A DNA stretch of 64,000 nt, from the NCBI RefSeq assembly GCF_963675165.1, contig NC_087377.1, forward strand, positions 3,971,899-4,035,898, read 5' to 3'. Of the stretch, positions 1 to 11,804 are shown piece after piece. This DNA comes from Halichondria panicea. Lineage: Eukaryota > Porifera > Demospongiae > Suberitida > Halichondriidae. Each line of letters starts with the position of its first letter. Within the stretch, counting starts at the first letter, position 1. A model generated the notes under the pieces. It made no database searches and had not been told where the DNA came from. It was given only the letters and a program-made list of their open reading frames with translations. The position numbers were made by a program, and so were the translations under genes.

Positions 1-119
1 CTGGGGGGGAACTCAGGGAGCCGTACAATTGGACCACTGAGAAACTGTTGAAAGATTTCGAGGAGTTTCTGGGAGATGCATTCAAGATTGCTCACATCCT
101 CGATGGGTCACCTAACTAA
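1..119 (+). CDS. 3' end of a Death-domain paralogue (last exon only)
   Basis: This is the final part of the last exon of a gene whose other exons lie left of the window. In the frame starting at base 3 it encodes about 38 residues containing REPYNWTTEKLLKDF and ending ILDGSPN with a TAA stop at 117-119. It matches the last exons of the complete paralogues at 6074-6289 and 11586-11804 almost residue for residue. The function of this C-terminal region is unknown to me. Its 3' flank (ctaaaatgccttctgtca) also follows the truncated fragment at 20066-20160, which links those two pieces by descent. Confidence 0.8.
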   Translation, partial: GGELREPYNWTTEKLLKDFEEFLGDAFKIAHILDGSPN

Positions 120-470
120 AATGCCTTCTGTCAATTTTTTAGTTTATTGAACACTTAACTATTGTGTACGTCAGATAGACCACAAAGCACATAAAGTGGT
201 GTGTGGTGTAATTATTAAATATTTGTATAAAGAATTTTCAAAGTGTACGGTGACTATTTTTAATCCTGAATTCCCAACACTTGTTTTATTTCTACTGGGA
301 AGCCAAAGTTGCATGACGCCCACTCAAAGCTAGTGCTAGCCCCACCCCACTTTCTAAAAGAGGTTGTGTCACCTTTGTTTTTTGGAGGCAACAGAGGGCT
401 TGCTGCTCATCTTGTTTTACGTTGCTAGCTAGAGCAGCTAGCAGCTAGACTACTCGAGAGTGAGTTTAAA
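120..470. other. spacer between Death-domain paralogues
   Basis: No coding signal was seen. It is AT-rich and contains GCTAGC-type runs near 420-460, which recur across the window. A promoter for copy A should lie here, but no convincing TATA box was found. Confidence 0.5.
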
Positions 471-1703
471 ATGACTAGCCTGGCTCAGGGAGTAACAAGA
501 GCTGTCATCAAAGATCATGAAGGTTGGGAAATCTTTGAGTCTGTGCTATAAATTATAGCCAACAAAATTTATCCACAGAGAAGCCAGATGCATGTATGAA
601 GTCTACTCTAGGCCTATGATGAAGGATCTGATGAAGGAACTTGTCTCTGTTGTTGACTGGCAACTGCTCATGATCAACATGGGAATGGAAAAGTATGAAA
701 ACGACAAGATAGAACGAAATTTCGGGTGCGATATTGATCGACAAAAACAGGAGGCCTTTGACAAGTGGTTGAGGAAGAAGCCTAATGCTTGCTGGAAGAA
801 TGTCATTGATGCTTTGTATGAAATAGAGGAGATCACTCTAGCTAGTAGTCTTGCTAAGAGGTACAACTGGAAAGATCCAAGGGTACGTACCGTGATTTAT
901 AACTGCTACAATAACTCTCAGTTTATGGCTGTAATTAAATTGCTACCCTTATAATGTTTGCGGTATGTATATAGGTATATGTGAACAGCAGCTTTCTAAG
1001 TGCCTCTTATTGTGCTCGCATTACTGCCAAGAAAAGTGACTGTATACCTTGTCGAAGATTTCTTTCTCAACCGGCTTGTGGACTAGAATACTATACCTTT
1101 AAAGATGAATCAGTACGACCAATTAATGAAATGTAAGGTATTTTGCTAACTCTATGGTGATAGAGAATTGCATTGTACCCACACACAGATCAGCAGCAGC
1201 CAGGACAAAGCGATTCTCACGTCTTATACAGACTCATCCATATCCCTACAGTCTGGCCGATTTCTTTAGGAGCATTGAAAATAGTAGCAGTAAGGTTGAC
1301 TTCAAAGTTGGACTTGAAGCAAGGTATATAACTTATCGTTAACACAAGCTAGTGCCTTTTTTTGTACAGGTTTGGACATTTGCACTGGAAAATGCATCCA
1401 AGGGCACTACTTCCCCCATACTCAACTAACCAGGAGTGGATAAGTTCCCAATTGCTCCGAAAAACAACTTTTAACCCTCAGTAAGTTACAATTAGAGACA
1501 TGCACTTTTCATGCATTTACTTACACAGTGTGGAAGAAGCTGATGTTGAGCTACTTTTTGCTGGGAGGGAGCTGCTCGGGAAAGAAATCACCAGATTGCT
1601 CACATCCTCGATGGGTCACCATACTGAACTAAAACATATCTTTTTTTATGCTGTAAGAGCATGGATTTTACTGCTGCATGCACTGCCACCAAATTTCATT
1701 TAG
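471..1703 (+). pseudogene. Death-domain paralogue A, internally deleted and frameshifted
   Basis: Recognisable exons are 471-522, 579-about 880, 975-1132, 1189-1323, 1370-1480 and 1529 onward, matching exons 1-6 of copies B and C. Exon 2 keeps the Death-domain coding region (WQLLM, FDKWLRKKP, ALYEIEEITLASSLAKRY), but small insertions near 585-610 shift it out of the exon 1 frame and create an early stop. Only an internal ATG at 592 would restore it. In exon 6 the sequence jumps at about 1605 straight into the 3' part of the last exon (attgctcacatcctcgatggg), in a different frame. Most of exon 6, all of exons 7-9 and most of exon 10 are missing. A short fused product ending at 1703 remains possible, but I regard this copy as a relic of recombination between paralogues. 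Confidence 0.8.
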
Positions 1704-4016
1704 TATATTCTATGACATCACTGCATGAGAGGCATCATTTATTTTATTTTTATAACAATTCAAGTATAGGATATACACAATTAGCTAGTAGCTAGCTAGA
1801 TTTAAAATGCATCCTAAAGAATGTGCATGTACAGAAATATTTAAACACACTGACAGTAACAATATCTTCTATATTGTGTGTACTAACAAGTTTGTTCCAT
1901 AAAGTTACAGCTATAGCGTGTGGGAAGAATTAATGAGTATTGATGCATTGATGTTTGAAACCTATAATTGGTACCAGGGATAGCCCATTAACTGAACGGC
2001 TATTGTAAACAATCTCTGTTCTTTCAACTCGTGGGTTGGGAAAGTCTATCATGTCATGTAAAATTTTGTACAAGTGGCACATTCTTGCAACTAATCTTTT
2101 TGTCTCTAGACTTGTAAGGCCAGATGCTGACAGTAGTTCATCCTGCTTTAGATGAAATTAATTCTTATCATGAAACCTTCGTCTAGGAAAGACAATATCA
2201 CCGTTTTTATGCATGCTATATAGGGAGTGGGTGACAGGCCCTGATAAATTATGTTCAGAATAATTTTAGCATAATAGGTGTCAAGAATGAGTAGATAATC
2301 TACTCTTGTAGGTGTACGTGTCTAAAGAATAATTGGGCATCAATGTCCATTTTTGGTAAAGATCATTACATTAAGTTTTGCATAACGATGTTTTTATGGC
2401 AAAAAATGGCTGAAGGTGAATATTTAATCAGCCGCCCTTTTAGTTTATGGATATATCAGATAACACGATAATAATATGTCTTGAGTCAGTTGTGTTGTGT
2501 TTATTTCTACGTCTTAATTTTCACCTTTTTTCAGAGAATAATCGGATTTTTTATGAGAATAATAGGCACATTATTTTTTCAAGAATAATAATGGGTGAAA
2601 AAAAGCATAATTTATCAGGGCCTTAGTGGGTGACTGATTTGTTGGTGAAGTGTATGTAATGGTATCTTTCTTCAATCTGTGATGGCATAATTATTATAGG
2701 GTATAACAACTCGTATAAGGCCACTCAAACTGACAAATTAGTTTCCCGTTCATGCTTCCTTGCAAAGAGGATGAGGGAGCGAGGGTATTGTGTATCATGT
2801 ACCGTATTTCGTGGGTTAGCAATCCTACACGAAAATTAAGTCCACGAAAAGTAGCTATAACGTTGTAAAGATTAAAGGTGTGGCTTCCGGTAAGCAGTCA
2901 TTCTATGAACATCGTGCAACGAAATGCTTTTAGAGGCCATTCCATGAAATATAAGTGCCTCGAAAATTGTGCACTATAATAATTATTGGATCATGAATAA
3001 CATTAATATTGGATTACATCATCGTTAATAAAACCACAGACGTTGCTCCAGCACCCCCCTCTGGCCTCAGGCTCTGCTCCACATTTACTTACTGTCTTAT
3101 ATAGCTAGCTAGCTGATATGACAGACTCCGTGCTCAATAACTACGTTGCCAATGTAATATATAGTGTAATGGTGGGTGGAAAGTCTATATCTCTCTGCGC
3201 TTATGGGACTCAGCATGTCAAGAAGTTATGATCGACTTCACCCATTTTCGTATCCAGACGCTGGCCGCGTGTTTTTTTTACTTGTAGGTCCAGCCTCTTT
3301 TGGAATGTTTGAGCAAATGGTATCCTGAAGTAACATCATTGCCCCAATACCCCCATTATTCTTGTGGGAAATAAACTCGATCTGAGGGATAACCAAGAGA
3401 CAGTTGAGAAGTTACGAGTGAAACATCAAAGCCCCATCACAACAGCACAAGGAAAAGAAATCAAGAGGTCTGGCGGAGGTATTCCATGAAGCAATCAGAG
3501 CAGTGCTCTTTTCTGTTACTGGCAGAGAAGTGTTTGCGTATTGCTTTAAAGTCGTTCCCAAGACGTCTATATAATTGTCTATAGCTATCGTATAAATAAA
3601 ATATGTCACCTCTTGCATGTTGTAGCTGAATTGTTGTGGCTAGTATAAAGTAGTGATCAAGTGAGTCATTTGAGTGTCAATGAGTGACGCATAACTGCAC
3701 TATATATATATATATAATTATATACGATCATAATGCTTGTAGCTATGGCCTATATCATATTATCATCAGGAGTACAGACTATTTAGAAATGTGCTGTATA
3801 GTAATACCAAGGGCGTACGATCTTGGTAATACTATAATTATATCCAATGAATTTATGGTATGCAGTGCACTTATCCATCTGTGGGAGTCAACCCTCAATT
3901 AAATGCATGAGTGATCCATGCAGCTATAGATGCTTTATAGAGCTATTGATGAGTGCATATGTCGATATTTCTAACAAAGTCAGTATCATTCAAGCTTTAG
4001 TTGATCTATAGACTAA
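1704..4016. other. spacer between Death-domain copies A and B
   Basis: No gene is supported. It contains an inverted-repeat element at 2236-2624. The stretch near 3870-3920 (cttatccatctgtgggagtc and following) is repeated upstream of copy D at about 20785-20840, so the 5' flank was duplicated with the gene. Short open frames around 3412-3618 look like chance. Confidence 0.6.
2236..2624. mobile_element. non-autonomous TIR element, 389 bp, with target-site duplication
   Basis: The ends are AGGCCCTGATAAATTATG (2236-2253) and its exact reverse complement (2606-2623). They are flanked by the direct repeat AGTGGGTGAC (2226-2235 and 2625-2634). No open frame of note lies inside. The paralogous flank near 23671-23705 (gggagtggcctgggtgacta) has no element and serves as the empty site. 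The 9-10 bp target repeat fits a Mutator-like or hAT-like origin; the superfamily is inferred. Confidence 0.8.
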
Positions 4017-6289
4017 ATGGCTAGCAGTCAAGGAAACTGGAGAGCTGGCAATGATCATAATGGTTGGTAAATAGATGTTTAGATAGCTTGCATGTCGCTT
4101 CTAGCTCTGTCAGCAAAATTAATACAACCGTTCATTTTGTTACACACAGGGAAGCCACATATGAAGTCAAAACCTGTGTTGAGAGATCTGTTGCAGGATC
4201 TTGAATCCTTCGTTAACTGGCAACTGCTCATAGAGAAACTTGAAAGCATAGAAGGAAATTTCCAGCACAATATTGATCGACAAAAGCTTGAGGCCTTTGA
4301 CAAGTGGTTGAGGAGGAAACCTGATGCTTGCTGGAAGGATGTCATTGATGTTCTGTATGAAATGGAGGAGATCACTCTGGCTAGTAGACTTGCTAAGAAG
4401 TATGCCTGGGAAGATCCAAGGGTACGAAAAAATGTAACTGCCACCTAACTTAATATAGATTAGTCTGATTCTACATTACTAGAATCTATATACACATGCA
4501 TGCATTATGCTATTGTCCTGTATGCAGGTTTTCGTAAACTGGGGCTCATTAAGTGCCTCAAACGTTGCTCGCATCACTGCCACAAGAATAGGTGATATAC
4601 CACATCGGAGATTTCTTCCTCAACTTGCTCCTGGACTAGAATACTACACCTTAGAAGATGAATCAGTACAACCAATGAATGAAAGGTAAGTTATTAGTCC
4701 ATGATAAAGTATTGCATTGCAATCTATACACCCCCACACATGCACACATGCAGATCAGCAGCAGTAAGGACAGAGCAATTGTCACGTCGCTTACAGACTG
4801 ATCCACGCCCCTACAGTCTGGCTGATTTTTTTAAGAGCATTGAAAATAGTAACAGTAAGGGCAACTTCAAAGTTGGACTTGAAGCAAGGTAAAGGTGCCA
4901 TTGTAACACTGATCCATGCAAAAAGAAACTTTTCACAGGTTTGGACATTTGTACTGGAAACTGGAACCAACATGTGTACTTCCCGCTAATTCAACTAGCC
5001 AGGAATGGATCAGATCCAAGTTGCTCAAAAAACGGGCATTTACCTCTGAGTAAGATAAAATGGCATGTAACTTTTAGTTATGATCACTTTACCCAGAGTG
5101 GAAGAAGCTGATGTTGAGCAATTGTTTGTGGAGAGAGAACAGCTTGGGAAAGAGGTCACTAAAATATCTGTGACGTTTGTAGTAGATGGTCAAGATGACG
5201 AGATCTATTCAGCTGCCATTTCTGCTAATGAAAAGGGTAACGAATTTCGCCTGGATGCTGTGTACAGAAAACAACCGCTTGAAAAGAGAGCAAGATTAAG
5301 CATTGCTTTACCAGGACGGTAAGTATATTTATCACATTAACACCGAGTGTCCATTTTCTCTCCTCTTTCTTCTCTTTAGGAAGTATGACTTGAGAATATC
5401 TGACTGTTCCGAATGTATGCTGACGGAGCACCAAAACAGTAATCCATATCAGATGGCCCTAACCATTTCTAAGGCATTATGCAGACTGTGAGTTGCATGA
5501 TGTTCTGTTCATGCATAAATGAATAAATTATCCGCAGTCCTGATAAAAGACTTCGTGTCATTCTCCGTGGATCATCTCCAAATAATGAGAGTTCTTGGAA
5601 AGTCAAGTACATTCGACAGCGTGTGCAAAGGCAGTACAAATGGAAACCAGAGAAAAGGTATAATAGTCTAAAGTCCATATTCTTGTGTGTTCTTTGTTAT
5701 GCTGTGTGATACCGTGCATTTTTACTTTTAATGTGTTCATCATCAACGGATGTGATAGGTGGATTTTGGCCCGGTACGATGTTGATGTGCTTGACTATGA
5801 AAAAAATCAAGCTGTTGTCGACATTGCCCCACTAAATAAAGGAGTAGACATATTGGAGTTTGACTACTCAAGAAAAGAAGTCGAGGTGTGTCAAGAATGT
5901 GTGTGCACTTGGTAGTGTAAATAATTTATACTGGTAAGCAAATAAGATACAATTGATGTGTAACCATGTACAGTAAGTCCTGATCGTATTAGTATACTTA
6001 GACATGTAATTACCACAGTAGCATTATTCATGACTGCTACAAAGCTAATACCGGCAGTATTTTAACTTTACAGTTTTGGGGTCAAAATATATACCCAAGT
6101 AATGTCAGTGACACTCATCCCTCACGAGACAAGTACTACTACATGGAAGGGATTGAGGGAGTGGGACTGCCTGGGGGGGAACTCAGGGAGCCGTACAATT
6201 GGACCACTGAGGAACTGTTGAGAGATTTCGAGGAGTTTCTGGGAGATGCATTCAAGATTGCTCACATCCTCAATGGATCTCCTTACTAA
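4017..6289 (+). CDS. Death-domain protein, copy B (intact, 10 exons, 504 aa)
   Basis: Exons: 4017-4062, 4150-4421, 4528-4685, 4754-4888, 4939-5049, 5097-5318, 5380-5487, 5538-5657, 5759-5885, 6074-6289. All introns are GT-AG and all phases agree, giving 504 residues. Exon 2 (residues about 16-106) reads as a Death domain: helical, with NWQLLIEKL, FDKWLRRKPDACW and LASRLAKKY, the usual six-helix spacing of hydrophobic and Trp positions. Death domains mediate homotypic complexes in apoptosis and innate signalling. Residues 107-504 are strongly conserved among the paralogues (VEEADV, LDAVYRK, KYDLRISDCSEC, YIRQRVQ, YNWTTEELL), but I recognise no named family. No signal peptide or membrane segment was seen, so it is probably cytosolic. 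The ATG is chosen by homology to copy C and a correct phase-1 splice. Confidence 0.85.
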
Positions 6290-6790
6290 CTATATGTCAT
6301 ATAAAGTGCATGGTGATGAACTAGTCAGCGCTATAGTCAGTAGAGCTTAAATAATACCATTACCATAATAGTCAGTTCTGTATAGTGATCTAGTGATGTG
6401 CGCAGAATCAAGTGGCTATTCATTTCAATCCCCATTCAAATTTACCTATTCTTTTTATAGCCTAAATATGTAGGTCTAAGACATAAAGAGGTATATGTAT
6501 TTTTGTTCATGAGATCAATCTAGCTCTGATGCATGTATAGTGCTCATTGAAAAAGTATTACAACAGCTCTGTGCTTTTGCAAGATTTATAATAGACTTTA
6601 GCTGATCAGAGGTGTAGACCTAGTGTCACATGACTGCATTCTTTTTTATATAACCCATTTTTTCTTGCCGGCATTTAGTACCTATACTGAAAGCAAAAAC
6701 TAGAAATTACTATATACCAATGATAAGAACATGCACGTATTATATGCTTAAAAATGTACAGTACCAGCATGCATGCAGTATAGGTGTAGT

Positions 6791-7348
6791 CAAGAGTAGA
6801 TAAGAGTAAGAGTGTTGAACTGCTGTAGTAATCGTGGAACCGCATTTGCCTTGACATGCGTCATCACTGTCGTCACTATTCAATTAAAATGAGTGCTGTT
6901 AAGTAAACTGTGGTCTGTGGTTTGTAGCACTGAACTGTGCAATCGCAGCATGTGGTTTCTGGGAAGTGTTGCTAACATAACTAATCAGTACTGATTACTA
7001 TCAAGTGATGACACAGGAGCAGGAAATTGCTGTTACTAGCAGTTCAACACTCTTACTCTTAGGCCACTCCAAGTGATACTCTGGTTTCTGGTCCACCGCC
7101 CGCATCAGATTTTATTCTTGGATTCTATCTCATTATTGGATTTCTATCTCATTATTTCTACTACGCATGCGCAGAATGGTCCATGTGGGTACGAAATAGT
7201 GTGATAATGATATTCATTTGCAAAATAATGAGTTCATAAGGTGAAATTGATAATGACATAATGAGAAAAACCGCCCGCCCGCATGTAATTAGAAAAACTT
7301 CAGGACCAGAAACCAGAGTGTCACTTGGAGTGGCCTTATCTACTCTTG
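6791..7348. mobile_element. hAT-like TIR element carrying a second element
   Basis: The left end begins CAAGAGTAGATAAGAGTAAG (6791). Its reverse complement ends at 7348 once the inner element 7062-7335 and one copy of TTA are removed. The inverted repeat extends over roughly 35 bases, to ...TTGAACTGCT. Both sides carry the direct repeat GTGTAGT (6784-6790 and 7349-7355), or GGTGTAGT if the terminal G is shared. A 7-8 bp target duplication fits hAT-type insertion. No transposase frame is present, so it is non-autonomous. Confidence 0.7.
7062..7335. mobile_element. PIF/Harbinger-type MITE, 274 bp
   Basis: The 33-base terminal inverted repeats (7062-7094 and 7303-7335) begin GGCCACTCCAAGTGA and differ at one position. 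They are flanked by the target duplication TTA (7059-7061 and 7336-7338). The TWA target and GGCC start are typical of PIF/Harbinger elements. The pre-insertion sequence is preserved in the opposite arm of the enclosing element at 6791-6821, which reads across the site with a single TTA/TAA. Confidence 0.85.
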
Positions 7349-7612
7349 GTGTAGTGTATTGTGATCCCATTTTATTGTGCTTGTGGATACTGAGTGGTTT
7401 CATGTACTTGTGCAAATGCTTACATATTTCATGCTATCTATAGTCTGCCCACCTGGTCACAGAGTACTCCTGATTTCAGGGCTTGTTGTTATTCATGCAC
7501 TCCTGGATGGAATGTAAGGACACGCCCACACAAAGCCAGTCATCAGCTCCACCCACACTTCTGTTGAAGCCAAATAAACATTGTAAACAAAACGCTAGCT
7601 GATCAGAATCTG

Positions 7613-10600
7613 ATGGCTAGCTATCAGCGCGTAACAAGAGCTGTCAGCAACGATCATGAAGGTTTGTATTATTATAACATTAACTTTGTGTATTCCGTGG
7701 GCTTCTATATAAATTATCATAGCCTATACCTGATTACACTGAGCTATGAGCCTATACTATAATAACTAAAAGCCTATACTATATAACTAAAAGCCTATAG
7801 ATGAACAATTTATCCACAGTGAAGCCACATATGAAGTCAAGGCCTTTGCTAAAAGATATGTTGAAGGAACTTGACTCTGTTGTCACCTGGCAACTGCTCA
7901 TGATCAATTTGGGAGTGAAGAAGTCTGAAAATGATAAGATGGAGAAAAATTTCCAGGGGGATATTGATCGACAAAAACAGGAGGCCTTTGACAAGTGGTT
8001 GAGGATGAAACCTGATGCTTGCTGGAAGGATGTCATTGATGCTTTGTATGAAATGGAGGAGATCAGTCTGGCTAGTAGTCTTGCTAGGAAATACGACTGG
8101 AAAGATCCGAGAGTGTGTTATTATTTACTGCCACATGATGCATTCATTATCATAACGTAAATACATTAGGCTATCCTATTAGCTGTATGTATAATAATAT
8201 AATTATATTGGCATGCAGGTATCTGTAAACTCAAGCTTCTTGAGTGCCTCTTATGCTCTTATCACTGCCAAGAAAATTGGTGATATACCATGTCGAAAAT
8301 TTCTTCCTAAACCTGCTCCTGGACTAGAATATTACACTTTAGGAGACAAATCAGTACCAAAAATTGATGAAAGGTATTACTCCATGCATGGTGTTGTACT
8401 GCATTTATATAACCACCACTTCACATACAGATCAGCAGCAGTGAGGACAAAGCGATTCTCACATATCTTACAAACTGTTCCATATCCCTACAGTCTGGCC
8501 GATTTCTTTAGGAGCATTGAAGAAAGTAACAGTAAGGGAGACTTCAAAGTTGGACTTGAAGCAAGGTGCATAACCTATATAATATCTAACCTCACGCAAA
8601 AGTGACTTTTTTTAAAGGTTTGGATCATTGTACTGGAAGCTGAACCCAGAGACAATACTTCCCCCATACTCAACTAACCAGGATTGGATCAAATCTAAAT
8701 TGCTCCGAAAAACGTCTTTCAACCCTCAGTAAGTTATATAATTATATAGGTTAACCTGAGGCGCGTGGGCAGCCACGGGTTATCGTAAGTAGTCCCATTA
8801 GTTATGCCTCGAGGCATAACTATAATACTTTTTCACAGCGCAGCTTGCAACACTCGTTTTAGTCATAGATAGAAGAAGGAAAGGGATTGGAAACGCAATA
8901 GAAATCCTGTACTATAGGCTAGTTGCGTCATGTGACAGGAAATGCCATATTTAACCCCTAACGCACCATAATTTAACTGGTTCCACATGGAATTTGATGG
9001 AAACAAAAAAAGAACAAACAATCAAAGATCAACACAAGAGGCAATTATGTATATGGATACGGATAGTATATCAAATTTGTATTTCATGTTGAAGAAGAAG
9101 AGAAGAAGTTGACTGCCAGAGAGACGGTCCAGACTCCCTGAAAGCTTCTGGGAGCCTTCTAGAGCTTTGTGATTTCTACGATAAACACACCATGGATAGA
9201 AGACACCAATCATGACACTATGATTATACAACAATTGTATCATTTATGTGTGACATTGAACAATGCTTATACTACGTACTTAGCACATGTATGTTGGTAA
9301 AGATTGATCTGGATATAGCTATATCTACTACAGAAATGCTCAATTTATCACAAGTTCTCCTTGGCTTGACTTGAAAGGACCACTTCTATCTTTGTCTAGC
9401 ATTCCATATTCCCTCTTCAGGTTCCCCATGTCCTGTGTTTGAACTGCTGATAATAAGTTTGTATCGTAATACACAGTACTAATAATAATGGGCATAACAT
9501 AAAATAATCCACAATAATTGTATAAAACCACAATTGTAAAACAAGTGATTGAGCCTTCATAAATAAGTGTATAGCTGTCTAACCGTGCTATTCCCATTCT
9601 ACTGTTAATAACGTATGCTACTGTAAAACTATAGTGCTATTGCTCATCGCTGGATAAGGTAAGAGGAACGGAAACATGCTGCTATATTTTGTTCTGTTTG
9701 TACCATATGTTTGCTAATGTACCTAGGAAAACTCTACAAAGTAGCTATTCCCATTCTATACATTATAGGCTTTCTCCTCATACTAAATACAGCCTATTAC
9801 GCAAACCAGGGGTGATGATATAGGAACAAAACTTACAATATAGCAGAAATCCAAGAGAAAACTCCTTGTAACTCAGTAGCTAGAAGTCTGTAGATAGTCT
9901 ACTATGGCTCTGCATAGCCCTGTGGGTGTTGACTACCCAATACATTGCTGGAGTTTCTCATAAAACGATCAACTGTTCAGACAGTGAGCGAGTTACCAGC
10001 TTTCCAGTAGCTGAACAAGCGCAACTAGCCTCTAAAATCATGTTATGACGTCACACGTACAATTGATAGAGCATCATGTGATGCATTTCCAATCCCTTTC
10101 CTTCTTCTATCTATGTTTTAATAGTGGCAGATTTTGATTAAAGCGCTATACGTTGTCGAAAAACAACGAGCAACACCATGCACTATCAAGACTTGCACAT
10201 TGGCCACCATAGAGCTAGCTATATATTATATACACGGCGTTAATTCAAAGCATTTTATTACACATGAGCACTATTAACTGTAATGGGAAAAGACTCTATT
10301 GCCTTCTTTGCTGCATGCATGGCTATATAATTATACTGTGCCTACTCCGTCCCACTGCATGCATGTCAGCCTGCATGTGTGTCTTACTTTTAACACGTGC
10401 ACTCCATACCTCTTTAATTGCTGCATGTGATCTTCTACTTGCATGTCAAGTGTATAACATTATAGGCTTCTTTGCTGAATCTGCTCTATAGTGTATTATA
10501 CGATCATAAAAATTATAATTTATATGCACTGCCGTTTTCAAAACTTTGTCATAGCGTTCAAATTGTGCCATGTTCGTATATACATGCTACTGATTTTGTA

Positions 10601-11804
10601 AATCTGCTGAGGATTTAGTAATTCGAGTGCTCTAGTTTTTACTTTATACAGAGTAGAAGAAGCTGATGTTGAGAAACTATTCGTTGGCAGAAAGTTGCTT
10701 GGGAACGAAGTCACTAGAATGAACTTGAGCTTTGTAGTGGAGGGCCAAGATGAAGGGACCTACATGGCTGTCATTGCATCATATGCAAATGGTGATGTTT
10801 TTTATCTGGATGCTGTGTACAGAAAAACGGACATTGACAAGAAAGCAAGATTAAATATTGCTTTACCGGGATGGTAAGTATAAATTAATCGTAAAACATT
10901 GGAACCTCTTTTTTCACTCTGTTTCTTTCTCTTCAGGAAGTATGACTTGAGGATATCTGAATGTACCGAATGTATCTTGTTGGCTGAGCATGAGAACAGT
11001 AAACCATATAAGAATGCTCAAACCATTACTAGATCTTTATGCAGACTGTAAGTTGCCTATATAGAAACACGTTGATCATCTGATTAACAATAAATTGACA
11101 CAGTCTCGATAGAAGACTTCGTGTCATTCTCCGTGGATCATCTACAAATAATGAGAGCTCTTGGAAAGTCAAGTACATTAGACAGCGTGTGCAAAAGCAG
11201 TACGAATGGAAACCAGAGAAAAAGTAAATCTATATATTAAGTGGACATTATTACTATTAATGTGCGTGTACACATGCAGGTGGATTCTGGCACTGTATGA
11301 TGTCGATGTCTTTGACTATGACACAAATCAGGCTGTTGTCGACACTGCTCCACTGAATGAAGGAGTGGAAATATTGGAGTTTGACTACTCAAGAAAAGAA
11401 GTAGAGGTTGTTTGAATTGTATGCACGTACATAAGCTTATATATAGTACTTATACTATTGCAGCTTGTGTAGTTGGTGTATAATATACATGCCATGCAGC
11501 CATGGAAATTTTAGACGCACAAGTGATGAATAATTTACCATTACATGAATAATACGATATAGCTATATACTTATATTTTTGACAGCTTTGGGCTCAGAAA
11601 ATATTTCCAAGAAATGTTGACGACACCCACCCCTCACGAGACAAGTACTACTACATGGAAGGGATTGAGGGAGTGCGACTGCCTGGGGGGGAACTGAGGG
11701 AGCCATACAATTGGACCACTGAGGAACTGTTGAGAGATTTCGAGGAGTTTCTGGGAGATGCATTCAAGATTGCTCACATCCTTGATGGATCGTCACCTTA
11801 CTGA
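7613..11804 (+). CDS. Death-domain protein, copy C (intact, 10 exons, 513 aa)
   Basis: Exons: 7613-7661, 7820-8112, 8219-8373, 8431-8565, 8618-8728, 10652-10873, 10937-11047, 11104-11223, 11280-11406, 11586-11804. Every junction is GT-AG and the phases match those of copy B. The Death domain is in exon 2 (residues about 17-114; TWQLLMINLG, FDKWLRMKPDACWK, LASSLARKYDW). The remaining 400 residues are the same unrecognised module as in copy B and end RDFEEFLGDAFKIAHIL. Intron 5 (8729-10651) is about 1.9 kb against about 50 bases in copy B, because it has taken up inserted DNA with a 30-base inverted repeat. It belongs to a local tandem family and probably has a homotypic signalling role, inferred only from the domain. 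Confidence 0.85.
8800..8821. repeat. 22-bp perfect palindrome in intron 5 of copy C
   Basis: The sequence is agttatgcctc followed directly by its reverse complement gaggcataact. It could be an element terminus or a chance self-complementary site. It lies near the left edge of the inserted DNA in this intron. Confidence 0.6.
8864..10115. mobile_element. inverted-repeat-bounded insertion in intron 5 of copy C
   Basis: A 30-base segment at 8864-8893 (starting catagatagaagaaggaaag) recurs as an exact reverse complement at 10086-10115. An inner pair, ggctagttgcg (8917-8927) and cgcaactagcc (10020-10030), lies in the same arrangement. The roughly 1.25 kb between has no convincing coding frame. The intron is short in the intact paralogue, so this is acquired DNA. 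The exact ends and target duplication were not resolved. Confidence 0.6.

Larger units (their letters stand above)
6290..7612. other. spacer between copies B and C with nested elements
   Basis: No gene is supported. The main content is a composite of two inverted-repeat elements (6791-7348 and, inside it, 7062-7335). The promoter of copy C should lie in 7440-7612; no clear core element was recognised. Confidence 0.55.

Noticed and set aside
3412-3618. Open frames around 3400-3620, including a plus-strand run reading [15 protein letters not shown]
   Set aside because: The plus-strand run looks protein-like but is short, stops on both sides, and has no splice partners I could find. The minus-strand frame has no features.
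10264-10491. 75-codon cysteine- and leucine-rich frame in intron 5 of copy C
   Set aside because: It lies in inserted, repeat-rich DNA and its composition follows the TGCATG-type repeats. There is no homologue in the window.
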